Counted from the stretch's first letter, positions 45,376 to 53,992 are shown. The stretch: 64,000 nucleotides of DNA from Prevotella sp. CAG:1320 (GCA_000435635.1 FR882139.1:32113-96112), one strand, 5' to 3'. Numbers and translations are program-made. The notes: generated by a model from the letters alone, not told the origin.

Positions 45376-45465
45376 CCAGTACCAGCTAAGTGGTACTGGA
45401 GTTTCAGCTAGCTGGTACTGGAGTTTCAATTAGCTGGTACTGCAGTTTCAGTTAGCTGGCACTGG
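45376..45465. repeat. Array C2: TGGTACTGG 22-bp repeats
   Basis: CCAGTACCA (45376) faces TGGTACTGG (45391). Further copies follow at 45413, 45435 (TGGTACTGC) and 45457 (TGGCACTGG), each 22 bp apart. Between them lie variants of AGTTTCAGCTAGC, containing the palindrome CAGCTAGCTG. Confidence 0.9.
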
Positions 45466-45549
45466 GAGGGTACTATAGCTTTGCGGAAAAGGTTGACTAC
45501 TTTAAGTCATATTCGCAGTATGGATTGACTCTTATTATTACTATTCACG

Positions 45550-45577
45550 CACAGGGTTAACCCTGTGGCCTTTTTTT
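45550..45577 (+). terminator. 18-bp perfect palindrome with T-run
   Basis: CACAGGGTTAACCCTGTG (45550-45567) followed by GCC and seven T. It could fold with a 4-nt TTAA loop and act as the exporter operon terminator 265 bp after the last stop codon. Confidence 0.6.
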
Positions 45578-45661
45578 CATGAAAAGGGTTTACCTTTCCG
45601 CTTTCGAGGCAAGGATAAGCTTTTTATTTTCATCTTCCTCTCTATAACACGTTAAAAAAGC

Positions 45662-45742
45662 ACTGGATGCCGCAAGAATATTGCCGCAAGACGGCAACAC
45701 CATGTCCCCCTCCAATTGTGGAGACGCAGCACGCCACGTTTC
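45662..45742. repeat. Dispersed intergenic module 2, copy 2
   Basis: Similar to 27595-27672: shared TGGATGCC, AAGAATATT, CGCAAG, CGGCAACA, CCAATTGT and AGACGC blocks in the same order with small insertions. Confidence 0.8.
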
Positions 45743-45861
45743 CGCGTTTTGATGCGCGCAAAACGCGATTCGCCGAACTCACGACATTTTGAGAAAAGGA
45801 ATCAGAAAAGGCGTGATTCTCTTCAAAAACTAAAAGGCATCACACGGACGGAAAAGAAAAA

Positions 45862-45900
45862 CCGCGGCGGGAATGGCACATTACGCATTTCCCGTCGCGG
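45862..45900 (-). terminator. Terminator of the gyrA-TPR transcript
   Basis: Arms CCGCGGCGGGAATG and CATTTCCCGTCGCGG pair with one G-T and one bulge. On the minus strand the hairpin is followed by TTTTTCTTTTCC. Confidence 0.75.
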
Positions 45901-45928
45901 CTAGTTTATAAGGTATTATATCGCTTGA

Positions 45929-47185
45929 TTACTTTGTAAGAGCTTCTGCCTCAACAGTCTTTGGGTCTTGTGGACCATACAGACGATAGTAAACACGATA
46001 CAAAGGATAAGCCCATTGAGACTGCTCGCGGTTGGGATCCAGCTGCTTGGCTTTCTCCAGGTAACCTTCAGCTTCCTTGAATACAGGCTCTATCTGCGCT
46101 TTTGCGGTAGCGGGTATCTCACCTGTGGTAGCACCCGCTTTTTCCTCGGCCTTCTGTGCCTTGTCAAAGAGGCATGCGCCAAGATAAGTCAGTATCTGCG
46201 CGTTATCGGGTTGTATCTCTATCGCTTTCTTGTAGTTGGGGATAGCGGTATCGATGTCACCCTCAAACTGGGCGTTCTGTCCTCTTACCGCGTATACCAC
46301 GAAATTATTGGGATCCTCTGCCAATTTCTCATCGAAGAGCTTGTTCAGCTCATCCTTCATTTTCATGTTGGAATAGAGGGTTACCAACGTACCGAAAATC
46401 ATCTCGTTCTTGGTGTTCTTGGCATAAAGCTCTTTCACCTTGTTGGTATAAGCCACAGAGTCCTCATGATTCTTTAGATTGGCTCCCATTACGGCCAACT
46501 TCACGTTCAAGCCTTGTTCTGCCGTTTCACCGCTTCCTTTCATGGCTACGTCTGCCATCTCATTGGCCACGTCGTAGTTCTTGAGCTGGAATGCGACAAC
46601 CGCACCTACGCGGGCTACATCATAATAGAACTCATCGGGCTTCTTCTCCACGCTGTTGAAGAGCGGAGCGTCATAAGAAACCACATAGGCCTTATAGAAG
46701 TCCAAAGCCACCTCGTTCTTGCCAGCTGTACGGAAATACTCACCGCCCTGTATCAAGTTGACACGGTTGCCATAAAGGCGATTGGCGTTGGATTTCTCAT
46801 ACTTGGGCTTTACCTTACCCTTCTCGTTGGGCATTTGGTCATAGTTGTTGCACTCCAGGGCGGCCTGCATGGCATTGTAGTAAGACTGATACATCTTCAA
46901 GGTATCAAAGGGAGTGTTCCCTTCCTGTCCCATTTGCTTCATGGTAGCGTTTTGCAAAGCCACCTGCGATTCCTTGTTGAAGTCGTCCATAGAAAGGTCT
47001 ACGAGGTGGTTATAAGCCTCTGCCTTCTCTTCGGGACCTGCCAACTGCTCAAGACTTTGTTTCAGCAAGGCCTCTGCCTCAGCGTAGGTCTTGGCACCCA
47101 AGATAGCCTTCAAAGCAGGGCTGTCAGCTGCGAATGCCGTAGAGGTACCTAGTACCATCAATGCGGCTACGATTAATTTTCTCAT
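45929..47185 (-). CDS. Secreted TPR-repeat protein
   Basis: The 418-residue protein starts MRKLIVAALMVLGTSTAFAADSP (signal peptide), so it is probably periplasmic. Helical repeats of TPR type fill the rest; the clearest is GDIDTAIPNYKKAIEIQPDNAQILTYLGACLFDKA near residue 310. Its partner is unknown; such TPR proteins in Bacteroidales act as scaffolds. It lies 36 bp downstream of gyrA and probably shares its transcript, though a functional link to gyrase is not implied. Confidence 0.88.
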   Translation of the reverse strand: MRKLIVAALMVLGTSTAFAADSPALKAILGAKTYAEAEALLKQSLEQLAGPEEKAEAYNHLVDLSMDDFNKESQVALQNATMKQMGQEGNTPFDTLKMYQSYYNAMQAALECNNYDQMPNEKGKVKPKYEKSNANRLYGNRVNLIQGGEYFRTAGKNEVALDFYKAYVVSYDAPLFNSVEKKPDEFYYDVARVGAVVAFQLKNYDVANEMADVAMKGSGETAEQGLNVKLAVMGANLKNHEDSVAYTNKVKELYAKNTKNEMIFGTLVTLYSNMKMKDELNKLFDEKLAEDPNNFVVYAVRGQNAQFEGDIDTAIPNYKKAIEIQPDNAQILTYLGACLFDKAQKAEEKAGATTGEIPATAKAQIEPVFKEAEGYLEKAKQLDPNREQSQWAYPLYRVYYRLYGPQDPKTVEAEALTK

Positions 47186-47221
47186 CGTGTTGGATTTTTA
47201 AGTTATAAATTCATGAATAGT

Positions 47222-49831
47222 TTACTCGAAATCTATGCCTGCCGTTGTCTCTTCCACGTCATCCGCTTCCGGCGACTCGGCAATTGTCCCGTTATGGGCA
47301 GTCTCTCCCTCTATGGCTTCTGACTTCTTGGCCCACTGGGCACGGCTTTCTTCTTCTACCATAGCCTCTAGCTCGCTGCTCATCACCTTGCACACGCTGG
47401 CGATAACATCGTTCTTTTTGGCCAGGTTGATAAGCCGCACGCCTTGGGTAGCACGTCCCATCACACGGCACTCCGCCACGGCAAGGCGTATCACGATGCC
47501 GCTCTCATTGATAATCATCAAGTCGTTTTTGTCGGTCACGTTCTTGATGGCCACCAGTCTGCCGGTTTTCTCGGTGATATTGAGCGTCTTCACGCCCTTG
47601 GTACCACGATTGGTTACGCGGTAGTCTACCACTTGCGAGCGCTTACCATAACCTTTCTCGCTGACAACCATCACCGTCTCCGACTCTGCGTCGTTGACTG
47701 TAATCATACCCACCACGGCATCGTCACCATCGTCAAGCTTCATGCCTCGTACGCCAGTCGCCGTTCTTCCCATGGGTCTGATGGTATCCTCGTGGAAACG
47801 CACTGCCCTACCATTGCGGTTAGCCATAATCAGCTCGTTCTTGCCATTGGTGAGACGAACGTCTACCACCTCGTCACCCTCAGCGATATTGATAGCTATC
47901 ACGCCATTTGCCCTTGGGCGGGAGTAAGCCTCTAAGCAGGTTTTCTTCACGGTGCCATTCTTGGTGGCGAAAATCACGTAGTGGTTATTGATAAACTCCG
48001 AGTCGGTCAATCCGCGCAGACGCAAGAACGCGTTCACCTGGTCATCGCTCTCTATGTTAAGCAAATTCTGTATAGCCCTGCCTTTAGAGTTGCGGTCTCC
48101 CTCTGGTATCTCATAGCACTTCAACCAATAACACCTTCCCTTCTTAGTGAAGAAAAGCATCGTTTGGTGCATTGTCGCGGGATATATGAACTCGGTAAAA
48201 TCTTTGTCGCGGGTACGAGCACCCTTGGAGCCAACGCCTCCTCTAGCTTGCTCGCGGAATTCGCTCAATGGCGTGCGCTTGATATAGCCTAAGTGGGAAA
48301 CAGTGATGACAACGGGGTCGTTGGGGTAGAAGTCCTCAGGATTGAACTCATGGTCATCGGGGCGTATGCGTGTACGACGTGCGTCACCATACTTTTCCTT
48401 CACTTCCAGCAGTTCATCCTTCATCACCTTTTTGCAAAGTTCTGGGTCGGTCAATATCTGCTTATAGTAAGCAACCATGCGCTCCAGTTCCTCATACTCA
48501 GCGTGCAACTGATCCATTCGCAAGCCCGTGAGCTGACTCAGTCGCATGTCAACGATGGCCTTGCTTTGCAACTCGTCCAACTGGAAGCGCTGCTCCAAAG
48601 CTCTCTGCGCTTCAGCGGGAGTCTTGCTTGCCCTTATCAAGTGTACCACTTCATCAATGTTGTCGCAGGCAATAATCAGTCCCTCAAGGATGTGCGCGCG
48701 CTCCTCGGCTTTTTTCAACTCGAACTTGGTGCGGCGTATGGTCACCTCATGCCTATGCTCCACGAAATACTTTACGCAATCTTTCAAAGTGAGCAGGCGG
48801 GGGCGACCCTTTACCAGCGCGATGCAGTTTACGGAGAAGGAGCTTTGCAAAGCTGTCATCTTGAAGAGTTTGTTGAGCACCACATTGGCATTGGTGTCTC
48901 TCTTCACGTCTATCACGATACGCATGCCTTGGCGGCCAGACTCATCGTTGGCGTTCGAGATGCCATCCAACTTGCCTTCCTTTACCAATTCCGCGATATA
49001 CTCTATGAGCTGTTGCTTATTCACGCCATAAGGTATCTCGGTGATGACGATCTTGTCATGCGTTTCGTCACTTTCTATCTCTGCGGTGGCGCGTATCACG
49101 ATACGGCCGCGTCCTGTTTCGTAGGCTTCCTTCACGCCCTGTATGCCGTAGATGGTGGCTCCCGTTGGGAAATCAGGCGCGGGAATGTATTTCATGAGTC
49201 CTTCTACGTCAATATCAGGATTGTCTATATAGGCACAGCATCCATCAATTACCTCTCCCAGATTGTGCGTGGGGATATTGGTGGCCATACCAACGGCAAT
49301 ACCATTACCGCCATTCACAAGCAAGTTAGGTATTTTAGTGGGCATCACGGTAGGCTCTACCAAGGTGTCATCGAAGTTGCTGGTCATGTCTACGGTTTCC
49401 TTGTCCAGGTCATCCATCACGTGCTCGCCCATCTTGGCCAATCTACACTCAGTGTATCGCATGGCCGCTGGGGAGTCTCCGTCTATAGAACCGAAGTTAC
49501 CCTGCCCGTCTATCAATTTATAACGCATGTTCCACTCTTGTCCCATGCGCACCAGCGCTCCATATACGGAGGAATCTCCGTGAGGGTGATATTTACCCAA
49601 CACCTCTCCTACTACACGGGCGCACTTTTTGTATGGCTTGTCACTGGTATTGCCAATCCCAAGCATTCCGTAGAGTATACGTCTATGAACAGGCTTGAAT
49701 CCGTCTCTCACGTCAGGGAGCGCACGAGCCACGATAACCGACATGGAATAGTCGATATAGGATGACTTCATTTCCTCCTCGATGTTGATCTTTACAATCC
49801 TGTCATGATCAAAAGTCTGGTTTTCGTCCAT
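47222..49831 (-). CDS. gyrA: DNA gyrase subunit A
   Basis: GyrA breaks and rejoins DNA in the A2B2 gyrase that supercoils DNA (family knowledge). The 869-residue product has the winged-helix/tower start, the quinolone region YHPHGDSSVYGALVRMGQ (residues 81-97) and the catalytic Tyr125 in AAMRYTECRL. A six-blade C-terminal domain and an acidic tail follow. The position matching E. coli Asp87 is Gly91, and the GyrA-box place reads QARGGVGSKG rather than QRRGGRG. Topoisomerase IV subunit ParC is the alternative, but Bacteroidales ParC differs in length and lacks this full C-terminal domain. Confidence 0.95.
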   Translation of the reverse strand: MDENQTFDHDRIVKINIEEEMKSSYIDYSMSVIVARALPDVRDGFKPVHRRILYGMLGIGNTSDKPYKKCARVVGEVLGKYHPHGDSSVYGALVRMGQEWNMRYKLIDGQGNFGSIDGDSPAAMRYTECRLAKMGEHVMDDLDKETVDMTSNFDDTLVEPTVMPTKIPNLLVNGGNGIAVGMATNIPTHNLGEVIDGCCAYIDNPDIDVEGLMKYIPAPDFPTGATIYGIQGVKEAYETGRGRIVIRATAEIESDETHDKIVITEIPYGVNKQQLIEYIAELVKEGKLDGISNANDESGRQGMRIVIDVKRDTNANVVLNKLFKMTALQSSFSVNCIALVKGRPRLLTLKDCVKYFVEHRHEVTIRRTKFELKKAEERAHILEGLIIACDNIDEVVHLIRASKTPAEAQRALEQRFQLDELQSKAIVDMRLSQLTGLRMDQLHAEYEELERMVAYYKQILTDPELCKKVMKDELLEVKEKYGDARRTRIRPDDHEFNPEDFYPNDPVVITVSHLGYIKRTPLSEFREQARGGVGSKGARTRDKDFTEFIYPATMHQTMLFFTKKGRCYWLKCYEIPEGDRNSKGRAIQNLLNIESDDQVNAFLRLRGLTDSEFINNHYVIFATKNGTVKKTCLEAYSRPRANGVIAINIAEGDEVVDVRLTNGKNELIMANRNGRAVRFHEDTIRPMGRTATGVRGMKLDDGDDAVVGMITVNDAESETVMVVSEKGYGKRSQVVDYRVTNRGTKGVKTLNITEKTGRLVAIKNVTDKNDLMIINESGIVIRLAVAECRVMGRATQGVRLINLAKKNDVIASVCKVMSSELEAMVEEESRAQWAKKSEAIEGETAHNGTIAESPEADDVEETTAGIDFE

Positions 49832-49916
49832 TTTCTAGTATTAAGTTCAGTACATTTATAGCGAAATAAGGGCCAATGGCACGCCGTGAGGCGATTGTCC
49901 CTGTATATTATCACGA

Positions 49917-49924
49917 CAAAAGTA
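49917..49924 (-). promoter_or_regulatory. -7 element for gyrA
   Basis: TACTTTTG on the minus strand, about 85 bp before the gyrA ATG; the -33 region has no clear TTTG. Confidence 0.5.
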
Positions 49925-50059
49925 CAACATATTTTTGACATATAAAAGCAATAGAGCGAAAATTTAGCCCCTCTAGGCGAATTTTCCGTGTTTGCCGCGG
50001 AGTTGTCGCCAAGTCTGTCAGCGGTTCAGTCATTAAATAATCATAAAGTTGGCATGGCT

Positions 50060-50091
50060 TTTGCTTAACTCAACAAAAGTATGTAAATTCG
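50060..50091 (+). promoter_or_regulatory. Promoter of clpC
   Basis: TTTG at 50060-50063, 20-bp spacer, TAAATTCG (one mismatch to TAnnTTTG) at 50084-50091. Confidence 0.6.
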
Positions 50092-50127
50092 CGAATAAGA
50101 AACAAGAGAATGAAAGGAAAAGAGATA

Positions 50128-52665
50128 ATGACTACACCATTCACACCGCAAGTCACACAAATCATAGCATTCAGCCGTGAGGAGGCGCAAAGGCTGGAAT
50201 CTCCCGTGATTACTCCCGCGCACCTGCTATTGGGGATGCTGCGCAACCGCACCTCGCTCTTGAACGAGGTGTTTCGGGTGTTTGAGGTTAACCCTGCCTT
50301 GATGAAGTTGGCTTTGGAAGCCTGTGTGAGGAAGCTAGGCATAGTGGGCAATAGCCAAGAAGATGAAATGCAACTGGCTCCTGAGACTTCGCTCGTATTG
50401 AAGCAGGCGGTATTGGAAGCCCGCGGACTGGGCGAGAACCGTGCGAGCGATATTCATCTGTTGTTGGCCGTATTGCACAACGAGAACCGTGAGGAATGCC
50501 AAGTGCTGAAAGACTACAAGCTGACATACGCGGAGGTGATGGACTTCCTGATGCGTCAAGGCAAGGAAGAGATAAGAGACGGACTTTCACTGTCTAGTGA
50601 GGATGATGTTGACGACTTCGAGGAGTATACGGGAAATGGCAACCGCAACAGAAACAACGCTCCCTATACCACGCACAAACAGGGCGATAAGCCCAAAACT
50701 CCTATATTGGACAAGTTTTCCACCGACCTGACGCAGGCCGCGAGGAATGGCGAACTGGATCCCGTTGTCGGCAGGGAGAGAGAAATCAACCGCGTCTCCG
50801 AGATACTTTGCCGGCGCAAGAAGAACAATCCTATCTTGCTGGGCGAGCCAGGCGTAGGCAAGAGCGCTATCGTGGAAGGATTGGCACAACGCATCGTCAA
50901 CCGCCATACCTCGCCCATTCTTTTCGACAAGCGGTTGGTTAGCCTCGACATGACGGCCATAGTGGCTGGCACAAAATATCGCGGGCAGTTTGAGGAACGC
51001 CTGAAAGCCTTGATGAATGAACTGGAAGAGAATCCAGACATCATCGTGTTTATAGACGAGATACACACCATCATTGGCGCGGGCAGTAACCCTGGCAGCA
51101 TGGATGCCGCCAATATCCTGAAGCCCGCCCTCTCCAGAGGCAAGATACAATGCATCGGAGCCACGACCTACAAGGAATATAACAACACCATTGAGAAAGA
51201 CGGGGCGTTGGAGCGCAGGTTCCAAAAGGTCTCCATCAACGAGACAACGCCCGAGGAGACACTGGAAATATTGTTCAATATACGTGACCGCTATGAGCGC
51301 CACCATTCTGTCTCCTATACAGATGAGGCATTGGAGATGTGCGTCAAGTTGGCCAACCGATATATCAATGGCCGCTATTTCCCCGACAAGGCCATAGACG
51401 TGATGGACGAGGTGGGTGCCCACGTGCATCTCACACACGCCGAAGTGCCACAGGAAATTACCGAAAAGGAAAGTCTCCTGGAGGAGTTGAAGCACAAAAA
51501 GACCTTGGCCGTGCAGGAACAGAAATACGAATTGGCCGCGGGTTTCCGTGACGAACAAGTGAACGTGGAGCATCAACTTGTAGAGTTGCAAGAAGCCTGG
51601 AAGCAGGGAGATATCCAGGTACGTACAACGGTAGAGGCTTCCGAGGTGGCCGCGGTCGTGTCTAGCATGACAGGGGTGCCTGTGCAACGCATGGTGGAAG
51701 CCGAGACTGCCCGCCTCAAGAATCTTGGGGCGAAGTTGCGCGAATCTGTCATAGCGCAAGACAATGCCATCGATAAGTTGGTGAAAGCTATTCAGCGCAA
51801 CCGAGTGGGATTGCGCGACCCCAACCATCCTATTGGCGTATTCATGTTCTTGGGTCCCACGGGCGTGGGAAAAACCTATCTTTCCAAAAAACTGGCGGAA
51901 GAAATGTTCGGCTCCGCTGATGCCTTGATACGGATAGACATGAGCGAGTACGCCGAGAGCTTCAACACTTCCCGCCTGGTTGGAGCACCTCCAGGATACG
52001 TTGGCTATGATGAAGGAGGACAGCTCACAGAGAAAGTGCGCCGCAATCCCTACTCCATTGTCTTGCTGGACGAGATAGAAAAGGCGCATGGCAATGTCTT
52101 TAACATGCTCTTGCAGGTTCTCGACGAGGGAAGACTCACCGACGGCAATGGCCGACTGGTGGATTTCCGCAACACGATTATTATCATGACCTCTAACGCG
52201 GGCACTCGCCAGCTGAAGGATTTCGGGCGTGGCGTAGGTTTCCAGGCAGGTGGTTTAACGGGTATCTCCGCCAACGAGAAAGACAAGGAGTATGCCCGCT
52301 CCATCGTGCAGAAGAGTTTGCAAAAGCAGTTTGCGCCCGAATTCCTCAACAGGCTTGACGAGATTATCACCTTCGACCAGTTGGACTTGCAGGCCATCAA
52401 GCAAATCGTGGACATAGAGTTGAAAGGACTTGTCTCCCGAATAGAGGGACTGGGCTATCACCTGCGAGTGACCGAGGAGGCCAAGGAGTTCGTGGCCAAT
52501 AAGGGATATGACGTGCAATATGGCGCCCGCCCACTGAAGCGAGCCATCCAAAACCATATAGAAGATGGCGTATGCGAAATGTTGCTCGATGGAACACTGC
52601 TGCCGAATGACACCATCATAGTGGAAAAAGCGGACGACACTCAACTCCGCTTGCGCAAAGCATAA
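50128..52665 (+). CDS. clpC: ClpC-type AAA+ unfoldase
   Basis: ClpC unfolds proteins for the ClpP protease (family knowledge). The 845-residue product has the Clp N-domain repeats (about 1-145), AAA1 with Walker A GEPGVGKSA at about 239, a middle region with a UVR-like AAGFRDEQ, and AAA2 with GPTGVGKT at about 576. A GVGF segment after the AAA2 core resembles the ClpP-docking loop. Two starts are possible: ATG 50110 (MKGKEI) and ATG 50128 (MTTPFTPQVT). I chose 50128 because family N-termini begin there and a purine-rich GGAAAAGAG precedes it. It stands alone and is followed by a strong terminator. Confidence 0.95.
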   Translation: MTTPFTPQVTQIIAFSREEAQRLESPVITPAHLLLGMLRNRTSLLNEVFRVFEVNPALMKLALEACVRKLGIVGNSQEDEMQLAPETSLVLKQAVLEARGLGENRASDIHLLLAVLHNENREECQVLKDYKLTYAEVMDFLMRQGKEEIRDGLSLSSEDDVDDFEEYTGNGNRNRNNAPYTTHKQGDKPKTPILDKFSTDLTQAARNGELDPVVGREREINRVSEILCRRKKNNPILLGEPGVGKSAIVEGLAQRIVNRHTSPILFDKRLVSLDMTAIVAGTKYRGQFEERLKALMNELEENPDIIVFIDEIHTIIGAGSNPGSMDAANILKPALSRGKIQCIGATTYKEYNNTIEKDGALERRFQKVSINETTPEETLEILFNIRDRYERHHSVSYTDEALEMCVKLANRYINGRYFPDKAIDVMDEVGAHVHLTHAEVPQEITEKESLLEELKHKKTLAVQEQKYELAAGFRDEQVNVEHQLVELQEAWKQGDIQVRTTVEASEVAAVVSSMTGVPVQRMVEAETARLKNLGAKLRESVIAQDNAIDKLVKAIQRNRVGLRDPNHPIGVFMFLGPTGVGKTYLSKKLAEEMFGSADALIRIDMSEYAESFNTSRLVGAPPGYVGYDEGGQLTEKVRRNPYSIVLLDEIEKAHGNVFNMLLQVLDEGRLTDGNGRLVDFRNTIIIMTSNAGTRQLKDFGRGVGFQAGGLTGISANEKDKEYARSIVQKSLQKQFAPEFLNRLDEIITFDQLDLQAIKQIVDIELKGLVSRIEGLGYHLRVTEEAKEFVANKGYDVQYGARPLKRAIQNHIEDGVCEMLLDGTLLPNDTIIVEKADDTQLRLRKA

Positions 52666-52692
52666 GCATATCGCCCATATATATATAATGTG

Positions 52693-52739
52693 TCGCCTGC
52701 CGAAAAGCCTTGACAAGACTTAGCGGCAGGCGATTTTTC
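52693..52739 (+). terminator. Terminator of clpC
   Basis: 10-bp GC-rich stem TCGCCTGCCG / CGGCAGGCGA followed by TTTTTCG. Confidence 0.85.
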
Positions 52740-52778
52740 GTTAAAATAGCTTAACGCCACCAATTCTCTCCGTCTCTG

Positions 52779-52811
52779 TTTGCTCTATTCAGATTATTTT
52801 ATTTACCTTTG
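52779..52811 (+). promoter_or_regulatory. Promoter of tRNA-Thr/tRNA-Gly
   Basis: TTTG at 52779-52782, 21-bp spacer, TACCTTTG at 52804-52811, 11 bp before the tRNA-Thr 5' end. Confidence 0.8.
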
Positions 52812-52822
52812 CACTCGCATTT

Positions 52823-52898
<76 letters not shown>

Positions 52899-52920
52899 TT
52901 TTCTTATGCAAATATACATC

Positions 52921-52993
52921 GCGGCAATAGCTCAGTTGGTAGAGCACTAGCTTCCCAAGCTGGGGGTCACGGGTTCGAGTCCCGCTTGCCGCT
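52921..52993 (+). tRNA. tRNA-Gly (anticodon CCC)
   Basis: A 73-nt cloverleaf with acceptor arms GCGGCAA / TTGCCGC. The anticodon stem CTAGC/GCTGG holds loop TTCCCAA (anticodon CCC) and the T-arm contains GGTTCGAGTCC. The discriminator base is T and CCA is not encoded. It lies 22 bp after tRNA-Thr and shares its promoter. Confidence 0.96.
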
Positions 52994-53309
52994 CTTCTTC
53001 CACCCCCACAAATATTTCCCCGCTTTTGAAAATAAGTTATTTTGCATGGCAATTTAACTTGTTTTCCTCATCAATTTAACTTGTTTTGCTCACGAAAATA
53101 ACTTGTTTTGCTCATGGAAACAAATTGTTTTCGTTTCCCGCCTCAGAGAGATGGTTTCAATAGAAAATGGCGAACGTAATAAAGAATAACGGAAAAACAA
53201 TAGTGTTTCGCTTATGTCAAGGAACTTATGGGAATTTTACAAGACACCCAAAAGGTGTTTTCAGACAGATAAGCCCCCAAGGAAGGCTGGCTAGCCATTG
53301 TGCTTCCGC
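52994..53309. other. Intergenic region with array B2
   Basis: It contains array B2 (53028-53132). The remaining bases up to the convergent small gene at 53310 hold no gene or clear terminator. Confidence 0.65.
53028..53132. repeat. Array B2: five 17+5-bp units
   Basis: Units start at 53028, 53050, 53072, 53094 and 53116, each exactly 22 bp apart. They include GAAAATAAGTTATTTTG and GAAAATAACTTGTTTTG. Spacers are catgg, ctcat, ctcac and ctcat. The core is the same as in array B1, about 42 kb away. Confidence 0.92.
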
Positions 53310-53654
53310 TTACTCATCCTCGAAGGGAAACAAGGGAAGCGTATGGTCTTCCATGGCAGCTAAAGGCTCAGGGGGCGCGGAGGTGTCTTGGAAATGGAAG
53401 GAAAGTTGCGCCGTACGCGCCGCGCAACGGTCTAATCGGTATTTGCCCCATCCTATCTTTTGTATGAAAGGATGCTTTACGAGAAAAGCGTTGCGATAAA
53501 GATATTGCCCCACGTATTGGTGAACACGCTCGTAATCAGCCGGGGCGAACATCGAATTACAAGCATTAAAAACATGGCGAGAGATTTTGTCCACTTTCAG
53601 GCCCTTGTCTCCCGCCTCTGTCAATACGCGTATGATTTCGTAATCGTAGTCCAT
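53310..53654 (-). CDS. Small conserved protein, likely winged-helix type
   Basis: The 114-residue cytoplasmic protein begins MDYDYEIIRVLTEAGDKGLKVDKISRHVFNACNSMF. This resembles a helix-turn-helix start (short helix, Gly-rich turn, KISRHVFN helix) that I recall in small Bacteroidales proteins of unknown function. VHQYVGQYLYRN is a second amphipathic helix. The C-terminal 30 residues are acidic and proline-rich. The start codon directly abuts the U-run of the terminator behind the upstream winged-helix gene. No promoter is seen, so expression may depend on read-through. Confidence 0.65.
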   Translation of the reverse strand: MDYDYEIIRVLTEAGDKGLKVDKISRHVFNACNSMFAPADYERVHQYVGQYLYRNAFLVKHPFIQKIGWGKYRLDRCAARTAQLSFHFQDTSAPPEPLAAMEDHTLPLFPFEDE

Positions 53655-53692
53655 AAAAAAAGCCGCAACAGCCTTTTCGGCTAGTCACGGCT
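53655..53692 (-). terminator. Terminator after the winged-helix gene
   Basis: On the minus strand an outer AGCCG/CGGCT stem and an inner AGCC/GGCT stem are followed by TTTTTT, which runs directly into the ATG of the next gene at 53654. Confidence 0.6.
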
Positions 53693-53707
53693 CTTCGCGA
53701 TAATGGG

Positions 53708-53992
53708 TCACGCAAGCGAAACCTTGTTGTCCTCGCTCTTGATCTTGCCCTCCTTGAAGAGCCATCCAATACCCAGCACAGCCTCCTCGGTAGTGATCTT
53801 GGCTGCCTTGGCAATCTCTGCCAATGTAAGGGCCTTTTCTGCTGCGGCCAATGCCTGATAAACATCACCAGCCTTGAAACCAGCGTTCTCTGCGTTGAGG
53901 ACAGTAGCTGCCTTCTTGCAAGCGGTCCTGGTAGTCTTTGCTGCTGCGGGCTTAGCGGCCGCGGTCTTTGTAGTTGCTTTCTTTTCTGCCAT
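53708..53992 (-). CDS. Winged-helix protein (DUF2582-like) with basic Lys/Ala tail
   Basis: The 94-residue protein has two parts. Residues 1-30 are a Lys/Ala/Thr tail (KKATTKTAAAKPAAAKTTRT). Residues about 35-94 form a winged helix (AGDVYQALAAAEKALTLAEIAKAAKITTEEAVLGIGWLFKEGKI) that matches the DUF2582 family of Bacteroidetes. A basic low-complexity tail on a winged helix recalls histone H1-like or HU-like chromosome proteins, but DNA binding is inferred only. It has a strong promoter and its own terminator, suggesting abundant expression. Confidence 0.88.
   Translation of the reverse strand: MAEKKATTKTAAAKPAAAKTTRTACKKAATVLNAENAGFKAGDVYQALAAAEKALTLAEIAKAAKITTEEAVLGIGWLFKEGKIKSEDNKVSLA

Larger units (their letters stand above)
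45285..45928. other. 644-bp intergenic region with repeat modules
   Basis: It holds a flank module (45345-45375), array C2 (45376-45465), a palindromic terminator-like hairpin (45550-45577), the second dispersed module (45662-45742) and the TPR-gene terminator (45862-45900). I see no gene. Confidence 0.7.
49832..50127. other. Divergent gyrA/clpC promoter region
   Basis: About 296 bp with the gyrA -7 element (49917-49924, minus) and the clpC promoter (50060-50091, plus). I see no operator such as a CIRCE inverted repeat. Confidence 0.6.

Noticed and set aside
49553-49592. Quinolone resistance mutation in gyrA
   Set aside because: The Gly at the Asp87-equivalent position may be the normal residue in this lineage; without relatives it cannot be called a resistance change.
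48293-49765. Long open frame (about 490 codons) on the plus strand inside gyrA
   Set aside because: It lies fully antisense to gyrA, has low-complexity His/Tyr-rich content typical of a shadow frame, and no promoter or family match.
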